Below, piece by piece: positions 18,963 through 27,667 of a DNA stretch of 64,000 nucleotides. The stretch is taken from the NCBI GenBank assembly GCA_050012855.1, contig JBEKGJ010000023.1, positions 5,643-69,642 of the forward strand, in the 5' to 3' direction. The stretch's first letter is position 1. Every line of letters begins with the position of its first letter. The notes under the pieces were generated by a model, which made no database searches, was not told where the DNA came from, and saw nothing but the letters and a program-made list of their open reading frames with translations. A program made the translations under genes and the position numbers. The stretch comes from JAJXZJ01 sp050012855 (lineage in GTDB: Bacteria > Verrucomicrobiota > Verrucomicrobiia > Limisphaerales > J093).

Positions 18963-19912
18963 GCCAGCCAGGCGCGTTGTCGGTTTTGAATTTCCGACGC
19001 GGTCAGGAGTTTCCGGACCAGCGCGGCGTCCGCCTCGACCTGGAAATCGAACATGCCCACGCAGATGAAGTCCGCGCCGTTGGCGAACGCAAATTGGAAG
19101 CCCGACTCGGGCGCGATCGCGCCGGCCGCGAGCGTCTTGAACGCGACCCACGGCTTCTCGACCTCCGACATGAAAGCGATTGTTTTCTCCGGGTCAACGT
19201 CCCAGTAATTGTCCGTGGGATTGTCCACGACGTCCTGCGTCTGGTCGGGGCGGCGCGTGGACCAGTAATTCCGGTGGTGGAGCGTCTTGACGTAAAACTC
19301 AGCGCCGAACTTGCCCTGCTCGGCCGCCTTGATGACTTCGAGTTTGTGGGCGCCGATGCCCGCGGGCACGCGCAGGGTCTTGATGAAATCCACGCACTGG
19401 CCCAGCAGCTCCACGCGGCCGGCCTTCAACCACTGGTCGCCGATCACGCCTTGCACGTACACCGCGGCCGCGCCGAAATCAATGGAACGCTTGATGTCCG
19501 TTTTCCAGTCGTCGAGGCCGGGGTGGCCCTCGGCGATCCACTGGATTTTGCCGCCGACCTTCCAATGCTTGGCGAAGATCTCCATGCATTTCTTCGCCGG
19601 GTCGGCGATGATGGTGTTGACGCCCTGCTGCTCGAGCAGGGCGAGGGTTTCGAGCACCTTCGCCTCGGTGTTGTAGGCGCGCATCAGCGACGGCACATAG
19701 CGGAGATCACGCGAATGGGCCCAGCCGCTGATCAAGTTGCCGCCGGAGATGAGCCGGCTGACGGTCAGCTTGCCGATCTTGCCGGTGGGCATGACCGGGC
19801 GGGCGGCCGGCGGGACGGGCGGGGCATCGGCGGCGCGGGTGATCACACCGGCGGCCGCGCCGGCGAGCACGGAGGTTTCGAGGAAACGGCGACGATTGAG
19901 AACGGGTTTCAT
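18959..19912 (-). CDS. Tat-exported TIM-barrel-like protein of unknown function
   Basis: The 317-residue product begins with a twin-arginine-type signal (NRRRFLETSVLAGAAAG), so it should be exported folded. The rest alternates strands and helices with barrel-like segments (KVLETLALLEQQGVNTIIADP, GAAAVYVQGVIGDQWL, PWVAFKTLAAGAI, FICVGMFDFQVEAD) and resembles aldo/keto-reductase-fold or aldolase-like proteins common in Planctomycetes and Verrucomicrobia. I see no clear catalytic tetrad, so no reaction is proposed. Its stop overlaps the stop of the YfhO gene by about 2 bp. The start is ATG at 19912. Confidence 0.7.
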   Translation of the reverse strand: MKPVLNRRRFLETSVLAGAAAGVITRAADAPPVPPAARPVMPTGKIGKLTVSRLISGGNLISGWAHSRDLRYVPSLMRAYNTEAKVLETLALLEQQGVNTIIADPAKKCMEIFAKHWKVGGKIQWIAEGHPGLDDWKTDIKRSIDFGAAAVYVQGVIGDQWLKAGRVELLGQCVDFIKTLRVPAGIGAHKLEVIKAAEQGKFGAEFYVKTLHHRNYWSTRRPDQTQDVVDNPTDNYWDVDPEKTIAFMSEVEKPWVAFKTLAAGAIAPESGFQFAFANGADFICVGMFDFQVEADAALVRKLLTASEIQNRQRAWLA

Positions 19913-20248
19913 GGCGCGTCGTCATCGAATCGCCTTTGCCGGGGAGCGTCAAGAAGGAAGCCCGACCACCAGAGAACTGCGAAGGTCGAGGTGCGAGGGT
20001 CGAATTCGTGTGAGTTGGAATTTGTGTCTCGGCTCGCGAGAACGCTCGCCCCACCGGCCCAACCAAATTTGGACCTTCCATTGCCAGGGATGGACAGGCG
20101 GGGAACAAAACGACAACCTCACCACGGAGCCGCGACGAACGCTCCATGTGGTCGAGGCGGGCAAAGCTGGTCACGTTCTCAATGGGCGAGTTTGGCGGTG
20201 GCACCGGCGACGGCCGTCGTTACGCAAGTCAGGAAATTGAATTGGCAC
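19913..20248. other. Intergenic spacer with repeat-like segments
   Basis: No gene is supported in these ~340 bases between divergent genes. A segment at about 19980-20020 has a short AAGGTCGAGGTGCGAGGGTCG-like repeat of the type seen inside mfd. A second at about 20030-20065 reads GGCTCGCGAGAACGCTCGCC, with an internal NruI-like palindrome. A Shine-Dalgarno-like AGGAAA lies near 20231, ahead of the GH16 start. Confidence 0.4.
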
Positions 20249-22000
20249 ATGAACATACGCCAGAAAGCAAACATGGGTTGGTTGTCCATCCTGCTGGCCT
20301 GTCGGATTGCGCCCGTTGCGGGAGCGGCGCCGGTGATGGTGCAGGATTTCGAGAATGTTGCTTCGCCCCCCACCGTGTGGGTGGTCAACATCCCCAACGA
20401 GAATGCTTCCGTCCAGCTTTCGACCGATCAACCGCACGACGGCAAGCAGTGTCTGAAGTTACATTACCACTTCGTCCGCACCGGGAATTTCCAATACCTT
20501 GGGGTCCCGAACCCGGTTAGGATTTCAGCGCCGGTCCACCAACTGCGTTTCTGGCTCAGGGGGGACAACTCGAAGTGTTCCTATGGGGTACAGGTGAGCG
20601 ATGCCAGTGGCGAAACGCACCAGTACAGCAAGAATACGGGGCAAGGCGGGATCATCGCTTTTACCGGCTGGAAGGAAATCGTCATTGACCTCGACTCCGG
20701 CCATGAGACGTGGGGAGGAGACAGGAACGGCAAGATAGACTACCCGATCACCGCCATCACCTTCACCGTCGGCCAGCCTAAGGATGGAGAGAAATTATTG
20801 CCCATCGAGAGCGATTTGTCCTTTGATACCCTCAGCGTCGACTCCGAAAAAAGCGCTGACGAAACCCTCGGCGGCCAGGTGTCCGTGGTGTCGCCGGACT
20901 ATGGCTCCGACGCACAAGGGGACACCGCCGTCACCCTCGCGGCGCCCGGCTTCAAGCGCCTGACCGTGAAGTGCTGGCAGCAAGGCGGTGTCTTTGGTTC
21001 CGATTCCACCGTGGCCACCGTCGTCCTCGATGCGCAAGGCAAGGGCGCGTTCGTTTTTCCAGCCGATGCCTACCCGCATGGCCCGATCACCGTGAGAATC
21101 GGCGGCGAGAACGGCGCCCTCAAAGACAATTGCTATCTGCAACTCTACAACAAGGGCGGCGTTTCCTGGCACGAAGGAATGCCCCAGGATCCACCGCCGG
21201 CGGCGAAAGGCATGTCGCTGGTTTTTGCCGACGATTTCAAGGGACCGCTCTCCATCTCCAGCACGAATTCCCAGGCCACCTATTACGACCACAAGCCGCC
21301 GGGCGGCTGGCAGGACTTCAGCGTGCATACCTTCGCCGGCCACGAGTCCCCGAAGAATCCGTTCTCGCAGGTCGGCTCTTACCTGCGCATCCGGGCCAGC
21401 GACAAGCTGCACAGTGCGGGGCTGATCTCCTCCATGAAGAACGACGCCAGCGGCATCACGGCCAAGGCTCCTTGCTACTTTGAATGCCGGTTTATCGGAC
21501 CGAATGCGATCGGAACGTGGCCGGCCTTCTGGCTCCTGACGGATTACATGACCGACCAGGTCAAGGGCGTCAAGGTCCCCTGCGATGAACTGGACATCAT
21601 CGAAGCCTATGGCGGGGAAGGCCCCCGCGCACCCAACGCGTTCGGCACCTACATGATCACCCCGCACTGCTGGGACCAGGGTGAAGGTGGCCGCGCGCTC
21701 GAGAAGCAGGCCTACGACGGCCTGCACAATCCGATTCGCATGAGCAAGTTCGGCATCCCCTCGGCCTGGTTTGAGACGTTCCACACCTACGGCTGCAAGA
21801 TCACGGGGACGGCCACGATCTACTACTGCGACGACCTCGAGGTGGGCCGGCATGCGACGCTTCCCCTTTCCAAACGGCAGCCGCTTTTCTTTTTGGTCAA
21901 TCTAGCCACCGGTGGTGGTTGGCCCGTCGATCTGTCGCGGTATAACGGTTTGGCCGACATGTACGTGGATTACGTCCGGGTGTATCAAGGCAAAGATTGA
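20249..22000 (+). CDS. Exported GH16-family glycoside hydrolase with N-terminal carbohydrate-binding-like domain
   Basis: Predicted secreted endo-beta-glucanase, agarase or similar. The 583 residues comprise a signal peptide (~1-25), an N-terminal jelly-roll-like domain (MVQDFENVASPP to about residue 200, LRFWLRGDNSKCSYGVQV), a short Ig/CBM-like domain (~210-300) and a GH16 domain (~325 to the end). The catalytic signature ELDIIE lies near residue 447 (nucleophile Glu, Asp, acid/base Glu), and the C-terminal MYVDYVRVYQG is the usual GH16 closing strand. I chose the ATG at 20249 because it begins a signal peptide and follows AGGAAA by about 12 bp; the frame is open far upstream but without coding sense. 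The substrate cannot be read from sequence alone. Confidence 0.88.
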   Translation: MNIRQKANMGWLSILLACRIAPVAGAAPVMVQDFENVASPPTVWVVNIPNENASVQLSTDQPHDGKQCLKLHYHFVRTGNFQYLGVPNPVRISAPVHQLRFWLRGDNSKCSYGVQVSDASGETHQYSKNTGQGGIIAFTGWKEIVIDLDSGHETWGGDRNGKIDYPITAITFTVGQPKDGEKLLPIESDLSFDTLSVDSEKSADETLGGQVSVVSPDYGSDAQGDTAVTLAAPGFKRLTVKCWQQGGVFGSDSTVATVVLDAQGKGAFVFPADAYPHGPITVRIGGENGALKDNCYLQLYNKGGVSWHEGMPQDPPPAAKGMSLVFADDFKGPLSISSTNSQATYYDHKPPGGWQDFSVHTFAGHESPKNPFSQVGSYLRIRASDKLHSAGLISSMKNDASGITAKAPCYFECRFIGPNAIGTWPAFWLLTDYMTDQVKGVKVPCDELDIIEAYGGEGPRAPNAFGTYMITPHCWDQGEGGRALEKQAYDGLHNPIRMSKFGIPSAWFETFHTYGCKITGTATIYYCDDLEVGRHATLPLSKRQPLFFLVNLATGGGWPVDLSRYNGLADMYVDYVRVYQGKD

Positions 22001-22432
22001 ACTGCACCTGAGGTGCCGGCCGCGTCGCGCCCGCTCAAGCGCCCCCAGGTCTCCCGTCAGGGAATTGTTGGGGAGCGTGGTCCGTGGCAAAGGCGAGGAT
22101 TGACCCGTTCACGCTTGACCGCGCGCGGCCGGCACCAGTGCGCCGGCTTCCGCACGGACGGTTCCAGCCGTCGAGTGAAGGAAGGCCCGTCTTGACCACC
22201 GCGTGGAAGAATTGTGCCAATACCGGGTGACCCCGTCATGATCGTCACGCCGCGTTTCGGCAGTAGAATCTGATCCCGCCATTGGAAGACTCACCACATC
22301 GCCCCGTTGGCCAACAGGGTTGGGGAATGTCGGGTTCTATAGCGCACGTATTAAAAGTCGCTGGCGGGCGTCAAGTTCGGTTTGGAGTTGTTCTGAATTG
22401 AGTCGGGGCCTGCAAAACCGTAACTTTGCCGG
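22001..22432. other. Intergenic, no gene seen
   Basis: About 430 bases without a convincing gene. Directly after the GH16 stop is a short perfect hairpin GCACCTGAGGTGC (22004-22016) without a T-run. The remainder has no repeat or RNA signature that I recognise. Confidence 0.4.
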
Positions 22433-22789
22433 ATGAATTGGACGGAATCCCGCTGGTTGCCCATCCTGCTGCTGTTCCTGTCCAACCTGTTCATGACCGT
22501 CGCCTGGTACGGCCACTTGAAATTCAAGAGCCGCCCGCTCCTGCTGGTGATCCTGGTCAGTTGGGGCATCGCCTTCTTCGAGTATTGCCTGCAGGTGCCC
22601 GCCAACCGCTGGGGCAACGCCGTTTATACGGCCACGCAGCTCAAGATCCTGCAGGAAATCATCACCCTGACCGTGTTCTGCGGCTTTGCCGTGCTCTATC
22701 TCGGCGAACGGCTCCGCTGGAACCATTTCGCGGCGTTTGTTTGCATTTTAGCCGCGGTGATGTTCACCTTCCTCCCGAGAAACACATGA
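22433..22789 (+). CDS. DMT-superfamily small membrane protein (DUF486)
   Basis: Four-helix inner-membrane protein of 118 residues matching the DUF486 family, distant relatives of drug/metabolite transporters; substrate unknown. Seen: TM1 LPILLLFLSNLFMTVAWYGHLKF, TM2 with SWGIAFFEYCLQVPANRWG (family signature), the conserved TATQLKILQEIITL segment, and two further TMs. The stop overlaps the hisI start as ATGA, making it the head of a compact four-gene run. The link to histidine and tryptophan synthesis is positional only. Confidence 0.88.
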   Translation: MNWTESRWLPILLLFLSNLFMTVAWYGHLKFKSRPLLLVILVSWGIAFFEYCLQVPANRWGNAVYTATQLKILQEIITLTVFCGFAVLYLGERLRWNHFAAFVCILAAVMFTFLPRNT

Positions 22790-23178
22790 GCTTCTACGAC
22801 AAACTCAAGTTCGACGCCAGCGGCCTCATCCCCGCCATCGTGCAGGAACGGGCCACCGGCCGGGTGCTGATGATGGCCTGGATGAACCGCGCCTCGCTGG
22901 CGCAGACCATCGCCACCGGCAAGACGCATTTCTGGAGCCGGTCACGCCAGAAGTTCTGGATGAAAGGCGAGGAAAGCGGCCACACGCAGACGGTGAAGGA
23001 CATCGCGTTCGACTGCGACGGCGACACCCTGCTAATCCAGGTCGAGCAGATCGGCGCGGCCTGTCACGAGGGCTACCGCTCCTGCTTCTTCCGATCCGTC
23101 GAAGGCCAGGGCGAAACCTTCAAGGTCACCGAGGCCCAACTTCAGAAGCCGGAGGAAATCTACGGCAAGAAAAAATAA
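22786..23178 (+). CDS. hisI: Phosphoribosyl-AMP cyclohydrolase
   Basis: Opens the adenine ring of phosphoribosyl-AMP, the third step of histidine biosynthesis, in the cytosol. The 130 residues contain all family signatures: LMMAWMNRASL near 28, WSRSRQKFWMKGEESGHTQTV near 48, the metal-binding FDCDGDTLL near 76 and CHEGYRSCFFR near 98 (zinc Cys and His). It is the monofunctional form without the HisE domain. The ATG at 22786 overlaps the upstream stop (ATGA), and its own TAA overlaps the next ATG (TAATG), so translation is probably coupled across three genes. Confidence 0.96.
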   Translation: MSFYDKLKFDASGLIPAIVQERATGRVLMMAWMNRASLAQTIATGKTHFWSRSRQKFWMKGEESGHTQTVKDIAFDCDGDTLLIQVEQIGAACHEGYRSCFFRSVEGQGETFKVTEAQLQKPEEIYGKKK

Positions 23179-23702
23179 TGGACGGGTTTGTCCCATTCGG
23201 CAGCGAGGGTTACCTCGTGCTCGCCGGCGTGCTCGTCCTGGCCCGCGGACTGGATTGCCTCAGCACGTGGATCGCCACGCCCCGCCTGCTGCTTGAGGCC
23301 AATCCCATCGCCCGGTTCCTGGGCTGGCGCTGGGGCCTTGTCCTGAATGCCGTGATATGCGGCCTCGTCGCCGCGTGGCCGTTCCCGGCCGTTACCATCG
23401 CCACCACCAGCCTGCTGATCGCCGCGCGGAATTTCCAGTCCGCCTGGCTGATGCGCACAATGGGCGAGCGGGCCTATCGCGTCTGGCTGGCCGACCGCGT
23501 TAACGAAACCCGCCGAGGCCTGTTCCTCGGCTGCCTCGTCGGGCAGACCGCCATCCCGGCCTTCCTGGGCGGCGGGTTGATCTATTTCGGTGATCCGGAC
23601 GTGATTCCGGTGGGTATCGGCTTCGGCATTTTATTTTACGGCGTGGCTGTCTTGCTGTTCACTTTGCTCTCGCTCCGGCGCCTGCTGCGGCCCGCGGGCT
23701 GA
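23178..23702 (+). CDS. Uncharacterised four- or five-TM membrane protein
   Basis: No family is recognised with certainty. The 174 residues contain hydrophobic segments at about 10-27, 50-66, 70-86, 113-135 and 145-165. A conserved-looking loop RGLDCLSTWIATPRLLLEANPIARFLGWRWG carries the L-D plus E-A-N-P pattern seen in DUF5658-like membrane proteins, which suggests that family weakly. It starts at an ATG overlapping the hisI stop (TAATG) and ends 7 bp before trpE, so it belongs to the same transcript. A role in amino-acid synthesis is not implied by its sequence. Confidence 0.7.
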   Translation: MDGFVPFGSEGYLVLAGVLVLARGLDCLSTWIATPRLLLEANPIARFLGWRWGLVLNAVICGLVAAWPFPAVTIATTSLLIAARNFQSAWLMRTMGERAYRVWLADRVNETRRGLFLGCLVGQTAIPAFLGGGLIYFGDPDVIPVGIGFGILFYGVAVLLFTLLSLRRLLRPAG

Positions 23703-23709
23703 AACGACC

Positions 23710-25224
23710 ATGATCGCTCCGCGCCCGGACGAATTCGCGCGACTGGCCGGACAGGGCAACCTGATCCCGGTGTACCGCCGCATTCTCGCCGATTTTGAAA
23801 CGCCGCTCTCCGCCTACCGCAAGCTCCGCGGGCAGGGCGAATCCTTCCTGTTCGAGTCCGTGGAAGGCGGCGAGCATCTCGGCCGCTATTCGTTTGTCGG
23901 CTGCAACCCGCGCGCCGTCGTCATCCAGCGCGGCCCGGTCGTCGAAGTCCGCGAGGACGGCCGGGTGACCGAACAGTTCACGGTGTCGCGCACGCCCGGT
24001 CCGGGCGCGGTCGCCGACGTCCTCGTAGTCGTTGAACGCGTGATGGCCCGCTACCGGCCGGTCGCCTTGCCCGGGCTGCCACGGTTTACCGGTGGCGCCG
24101 TCGGCTTCCTTGGTTACGAGTTCATCCACGACATCGAACCGGTCGTGCCGCGTCCGCCCGCCGACGAACTTGGGACGCCGACCGCCTATTTTCTCATCGC
24201 CGACGAACTACTGGTCTTCGACCGCGTCGCACAGACGATCACTGTGCTGGCCAACGCGTTTCTCGATGGGAGCGTGCCGCCGGACGAGGCCTACCACGAC
24301 GCGGTAAGCGAGATCGAGCGCCTGGTCGCACTGCTGGAACAACCCCTCGACCACCAACCGGTGAGCCTGCCCGAGAATGCGCCGGCCCTCCCGTTCACGT
24401 CCAACACGCCGCGCGAGAAGTTCCTCGCGAACGTGGCGCGGGCCAAGGAATACATCACCGCCGGGGACATCATCCAGGTGGTCGGCTCACAGCGCTTTTC
24501 CGCACCGGTCACGGCGCCCCCGCTCGATGTGTATCGGGCCGCCCGCACGATCAATCCCTCGCCCTACATGTTCCTGCTCGAACTGGAAGGATTCGCTCTC
24601 GTGGGCGCCTCACCGGAAATCCATGTGCGCTGCGAGGACCGCGCGGTGGAGATCCGGCCCATCGCCGGCACGCGCCAGCGCGGCGCCACGCCCGGGGAGG
24701 ACCAAGCCTTGGAGCGGGAACTGCTGGCCGACCCCAAGGAACGCGCCGAGCACGTCATGCTGGTGGATCTGGCGCGGAACGACCTCGGCCGCGTGTGCGA
24801 TTACGGCTCGGTGAAGGTGAAGGACCTGATGATCATCGAGCGTTACAGCCACGTCATGCACATCGTGTCGCAAGTGGAAGGCCGGCTCGCGGCGGACCGC
24901 ACGCCGTTCGACCTGATGCGCGCCACCTTCCCGGCCGGCACGCTCAGCGGCGCGCCGAAAATCCGCGCCATGCAGATCATCTCCGAGCTGGAGGGCACGA
25001 CCCGCGGACCCTACGGCGGCTGCGTCGGCTATTTCTCGTTCAGCGGCAACCTCGATTGCTGCATCACCATCCGCACCGCGCTGCTCAAGGAAGGCAAAGC
25101 GTACGTCCAGGCCGGCGGCGGCTGGGTGAACGACTCGACACCCGAAGGCGAATTGCAGGAGACCGTGAACAAATCCAAGGCGATGCTGACCGCGGTGGCG
25201 ATGGCCGAGGGCTTTGTCCGGTAG
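23710..25224 (+). CDS. trpE: Anthranilate synthase component I
   Basis: Converts chorismate to anthranilate, the first committed step of tryptophan synthesis, using ammonia from the TrpG partner. In 504 residues: the N-terminal allosteric region with LFESVEGGEHLGRYSF near 50 (the LLES-like tryptophan-binding element), VGGAVGFLGYE near 125, then the chorismate-utilising domain with VGSQRFSAP near 257, GASPEIHVR near 300, IRPIAGTRQRG near 316, LVDLARNDLGRV near 350, HIVSQVEG near 385, TLSGAPKIRAM near 412 and AGGGWVNDSTPEGE near 470. All active-site motifs are present. No trpG follows; the next gene is an unrelated exported protein after a 198-bp gap. Confidence 0.97.
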   Translation: MIAPRPDEFARLAGQGNLIPVYRRILADFETPLSAYRKLRGQGESFLFESVEGGEHLGRYSFVGCNPRAVVIQRGPVVEVREDGRVTEQFTVSRTPGPGAVADVLVVVERVMARYRPVALPGLPRFTGGAVGFLGYEFIHDIEPVVPRPPADELGTPTAYFLIADELLVFDRVAQTITVLANAFLDGSVPPDEAYHDAVSEIERLVALLEQPLDHQPVSLPENAPALPFTSNTPREKFLANVARAKEYITAGDIIQVVGSQRFSAPVTAPPLDVYRAARTINPSPYMFLLELEGFALVGASPEIHVRCEDRAVEIRPIAGTRQRGATPGEDQALERELLADPKERAEHVMLVDLARNDLGRVCDYGSVKVKDLMIIERYSHVMHIVSQVEGRLAADRTPFDLMRATFPAGTLSGAPKIRAMQIISELEGTTRGPYGGCVGYFSFSGNLDCCITIRTALLKEGKAYVQAGGGWVNDSTPEGELQETVNKSKAMLTAVAMAEGFVR

Positions 25225-25422
25225 CCATTTCACGGGCTGGCGGAAGCGCCCAGTCACAGGCCGCCTGGTAATGATTGCGTGATTGCGTCGAGCCTCCGGC
25301 TCCACTGCGGATCGCCGTTCAACGGCGCGGTGGCCACGATGGCACGGCCGTTGGTTCGCACCCCGGACCGGTCCGCCGAGGAATGTCTTGATCCGCTTCG
25401 CCCGGTACCGCCAAGTTGTCCC

Positions 25423-26775
25423 ATGCAAACGCATCTCCGCCGTGCGGTTGGGTTCGTCGTGACGGTGTTCTGCGTTCTCGCGGCGATTCCGTTGCTCCGT
25501 GCGGCGCCGGCGAAGTTCCCGCTCCAGGCAGGGGCGGACGGGCGACATCTGACGGACAGCGCCGGCAAACCGTTTCTCGTGCTCGGCGATTCCGCGTGGT
25601 CCCTCATCGCCCAACTCCCGGAAACGGACGCCGCTCGCTATCTCGACGACCGGGCCAGGCGCGGCTTCAGTGCGATCATCGTCAATCTCGTCGAGCACAA
25701 GTTCGCCTCCTGCGCCCCGGCGCTGCGCGACGGCGTGCAGCCGTTCCTCAAGCCGGGTGACTTCACCCAGCCGAACCCGGCTTACTTCGCGTACGCCCAT
25801 CGGGTCGTCGCGGCGGCACAACGCCGGGGCATCTCGGTATGGCTTTGCCCGGCCTACCTGGGCTGGGGCGGTGGGGACGAAGGCTGGTTCAAGGAGATCC
25901 AGGCCGGCGGACCGACGGTGTTGCGTGGTTACGGGCGTTTCGTGGGGGAACGGTTCGCGGATCTGTCGAATGTGGTCTGGATGATGGGCGGGGATTTCGC
26001 TCTGCCTCCGGCCGAACGCTGGACGGGCAACGAACTGGCCGCCGGCTTGCGCGAAGGCGGCGCCCGCCAGCTCATGACCGCGCACGGCGGACAGACGGCG
26101 GCCACCGAAACGTTCGGCGACGCATCCTGGCTCGCCGTGGACACGGTTTACAGCTATGTCGCCGACCTGTATCGTCCGCTCCTCGCCGCCCACGCCCGCC
26201 AGCCCGCGCGTCCCTTCGTGCTGATCGAAACCATCTATGAAGGCGAGCATAACTCCCGGCCGGAACAGATCCGGCGCCAGGCCTGGTGCGCGATGCTCGG
26301 CGGCGCCGCGGGCCAATTCTTCGGCAACAACCCAATCTGGCACTTCGATGGCCCCACACTCTTCCCGCACAAGGACACCTGGCAGCAGGCGTTGAACGGC
26401 ACCGGCACGCGTGACATGGCGCGGCTGGGCGCGTTCTTCGCCGTGCGACCCTGGCCGGCCCTCGTGCCCGACGGCGACAACCAACTCGTGGCGAACGCCA
26501 CGAACGGCCCCGGTCACATCGCCGCCGCATGCACGGCCGACCGTCGCCTCGCCGTCATCTATGCTCCGGCGGACGATCAATCCTCTCGCGAGATCGTGCT
26601 GAACCTGGATCGGCTCCCAGGACCAGTCATCGCCACGTGGTTCAACCCGGCACAGGACACGGCACCCGCAACGCCGGGCGTCGTGCTGCCGAACCGCGGC
26701 TCGCAAACCGTCCGCACGCCGGGCGAGAATGGCGCTGGCGCGAATGACTGGGTGCTGACCCTCGAAGTGCGCTGA
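25423..26775 (+). CDS. Exported DUF4038 glycoside-hydrolase-like protein (apiosidase type)
   Basis: Secreted (alpha/beta)8-barrel protein of about 450 residues in the DUF4038 group, to which apiosidase-type GH140 enzymes belong; this fits plant-polysaccharide debranching but the sugar is not shown. Seen: signal peptide (MQTHLRRAVGFVVTVFCVLAAIPLLRA region), the family opening DSAGKPFLVLGDSAWSLI near 45, ISVWLCPAYLGWGG near 128, NVVWMMGGDF near 180, PFVLIETIYEGEH near 265 (likely nucleophile Glu), then a C-terminal beta-sandwich (DUF5060/4038-C type). I chose the ATG at 25423 because it starts the signal peptide; the frame is open 144 bp further up without coding sense. Confidence 0.8.
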   Translation: MQTHLRRAVGFVVTVFCVLAAIPLLRAAPAKFPLQAGADGRHLTDSAGKPFLVLGDSAWSLIAQLPETDAARYLDDRARRGFSAIIVNLVEHKFASCAPALRDGVQPFLKPGDFTQPNPAYFAYAHRVVAAAQRRGISVWLCPAYLGWGGGDEGWFKEIQAGGPTVLRGYGRFVGERFADLSNVVWMMGGDFALPPAERWTGNELAAGLREGGARQLMTAHGGQTAATETFGDASWLAVDTVYSYVADLYRPLLAAHARQPARPFVLIETIYEGEHNSRPEQIRRQAWCAMLGGAAGQFFGNNPIWHFDGPTLFPHKDTWQQALNGTGTRDMARLGAFFAVRPWPALVPDGDNQLVANATNGPGHIAAACTADRRLAVIYAPADDQSSREIVLNLDRLPGPVIATWFNPAQDTAPATPGVVLPNRGSQTVRTPGENGAGANDWVLTLEVR

Positions 26776-26840
26776 ACCGCCGTTCTCCTGCCGGTCAAAG
26801 GGCCTGTTCAACCGCGGTCAGTCGGACTACATTGCCCGCC

Positions 26841-27623
26841 ATGATGCTCCCACGCTGCGCCCGGTGGCTGGCGGTCGTGACCTGCCTTTCCGGTTTGGCC
26901 GCGCCGCCCGCTGGTTATCACCTCGAATGGGCCGATGAGTTCGATGGCACCATGCTCGACCTGACGAAATGGCAACATCGCGGACTCGGCCCGCGCCGGA
27001 CGGGCGAGAACGTCACCAACACGGTGTCGGTGGGCGGCGGGTTCCTCACCATCACCACCTACACTGCCAACGGCAAACACCACACCGGCATGATCGGCAC
27101 CGAAGGCCGCTTCGAACGCACCTTTGGCTACTATGAGGCGCGCATCCGCTTCGAGGACTCGCCCGGCATGTGGTCGGCCTTCTGGTCGCAAATTCCCTCC
27201 ATGGGCAGTCACATCGGCGACCCAGGACAGGGCGGGATCGAAATTGACATCCTCGAACACCGCGTCTTCGACCAACCCGGCAAGAACATTGGGGACACGA
27301 TCCAGCACGCCCTGCACTGGGACGGCTACGGCCCGGAGCACAAAACCCGCGCCAAGCTGACCGATCGCTTGGGGTTGGACCGGGGCTTTCACCTCTACGG
27401 GTTCGAGTGGACCCCCACCGAGAACCGATTCTACGTGGACGGCAAGCTCACCTGGGCGACCGGACCGGTGTCGAAGCGTCCGCAATACCTGATTCTCAGC
27501 ACGGAAGTGGAGGACAAGGGTTGGGCGGGCACCATCCCGGTTGGCGGCTACGGCGACCTCGCGACCAGCAAGACGCGGATGATCGTGGACTACGTCCGGT
27601 ATTACGCACCCCCCGGCCCATGA
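26841..27623 (+). CDS. Exported GH16-family glycoside hydrolase, catalytic domain only
   Basis: Secreted beta-glucan or galactan hydrolase of about 260 residues, essentially a signal peptide plus one GH16 domain. Seen: WADEFDGTMLDLTKWQ near 25 (family opening), MIGTEGRFERTFGYYEARIRF near 85, WSAFWSQIPSM near 113, the catalytic signature EIDILE near 137, FHLYGFEWTPTENRFYVDGK near 182 and the closing VDYVRYYAPP. Both catalytic Glu residues and the Asp are present. The start ATG at 26841 precedes a short basic-hydrophobic leader; an in-frame TTG lies 9 bp upstream. It is on the same strand as the DUF4038 gene and the following unknown exported protein, about 45-65 bp apart, suggesting a shared transcript. 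Confidence 0.9.
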   Translation: MMLPRCARWLAVVTCLSGLAAPPAGYHLEWADEFDGTMLDLTKWQHRGLGPRRTGENVTNTVSVGGGFLTITTYTANGKHHTGMIGTEGRFERTFGYYEARIRFEDSPGMWSAFWSQIPSMGSHIGDPGQGGIEIDILEHRVFDQPGKNIGDTIQHALHWDGYGPEHKTRAKLTDRLGLDRGFHLYGFEWTPTENRFYVDGKLTWATGPVSKRPQYLILSTEVEDKGWAGTIPVGGYGDLATSKTRMIVDYVRYYAPPGP

Positions 27624-27667
27624 TTTGAAGTTGAATTGGCGCGGTGCGCCACGGCCCAATCCCGTCC

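Noticed and set aside
18977..20248. Long upstream extension of the first GH16 gene
   Set aside because: It would run antisense through the Tat-exported protein gene. The signal peptide and Shine-Dalgarno-like site place the start at 20249.
24610..26811. 733-codon open frame opposite trpE and the DUF4038 gene
   Set aside because: Crosses two genes and the gap between them, with no domain; a GC artefact.
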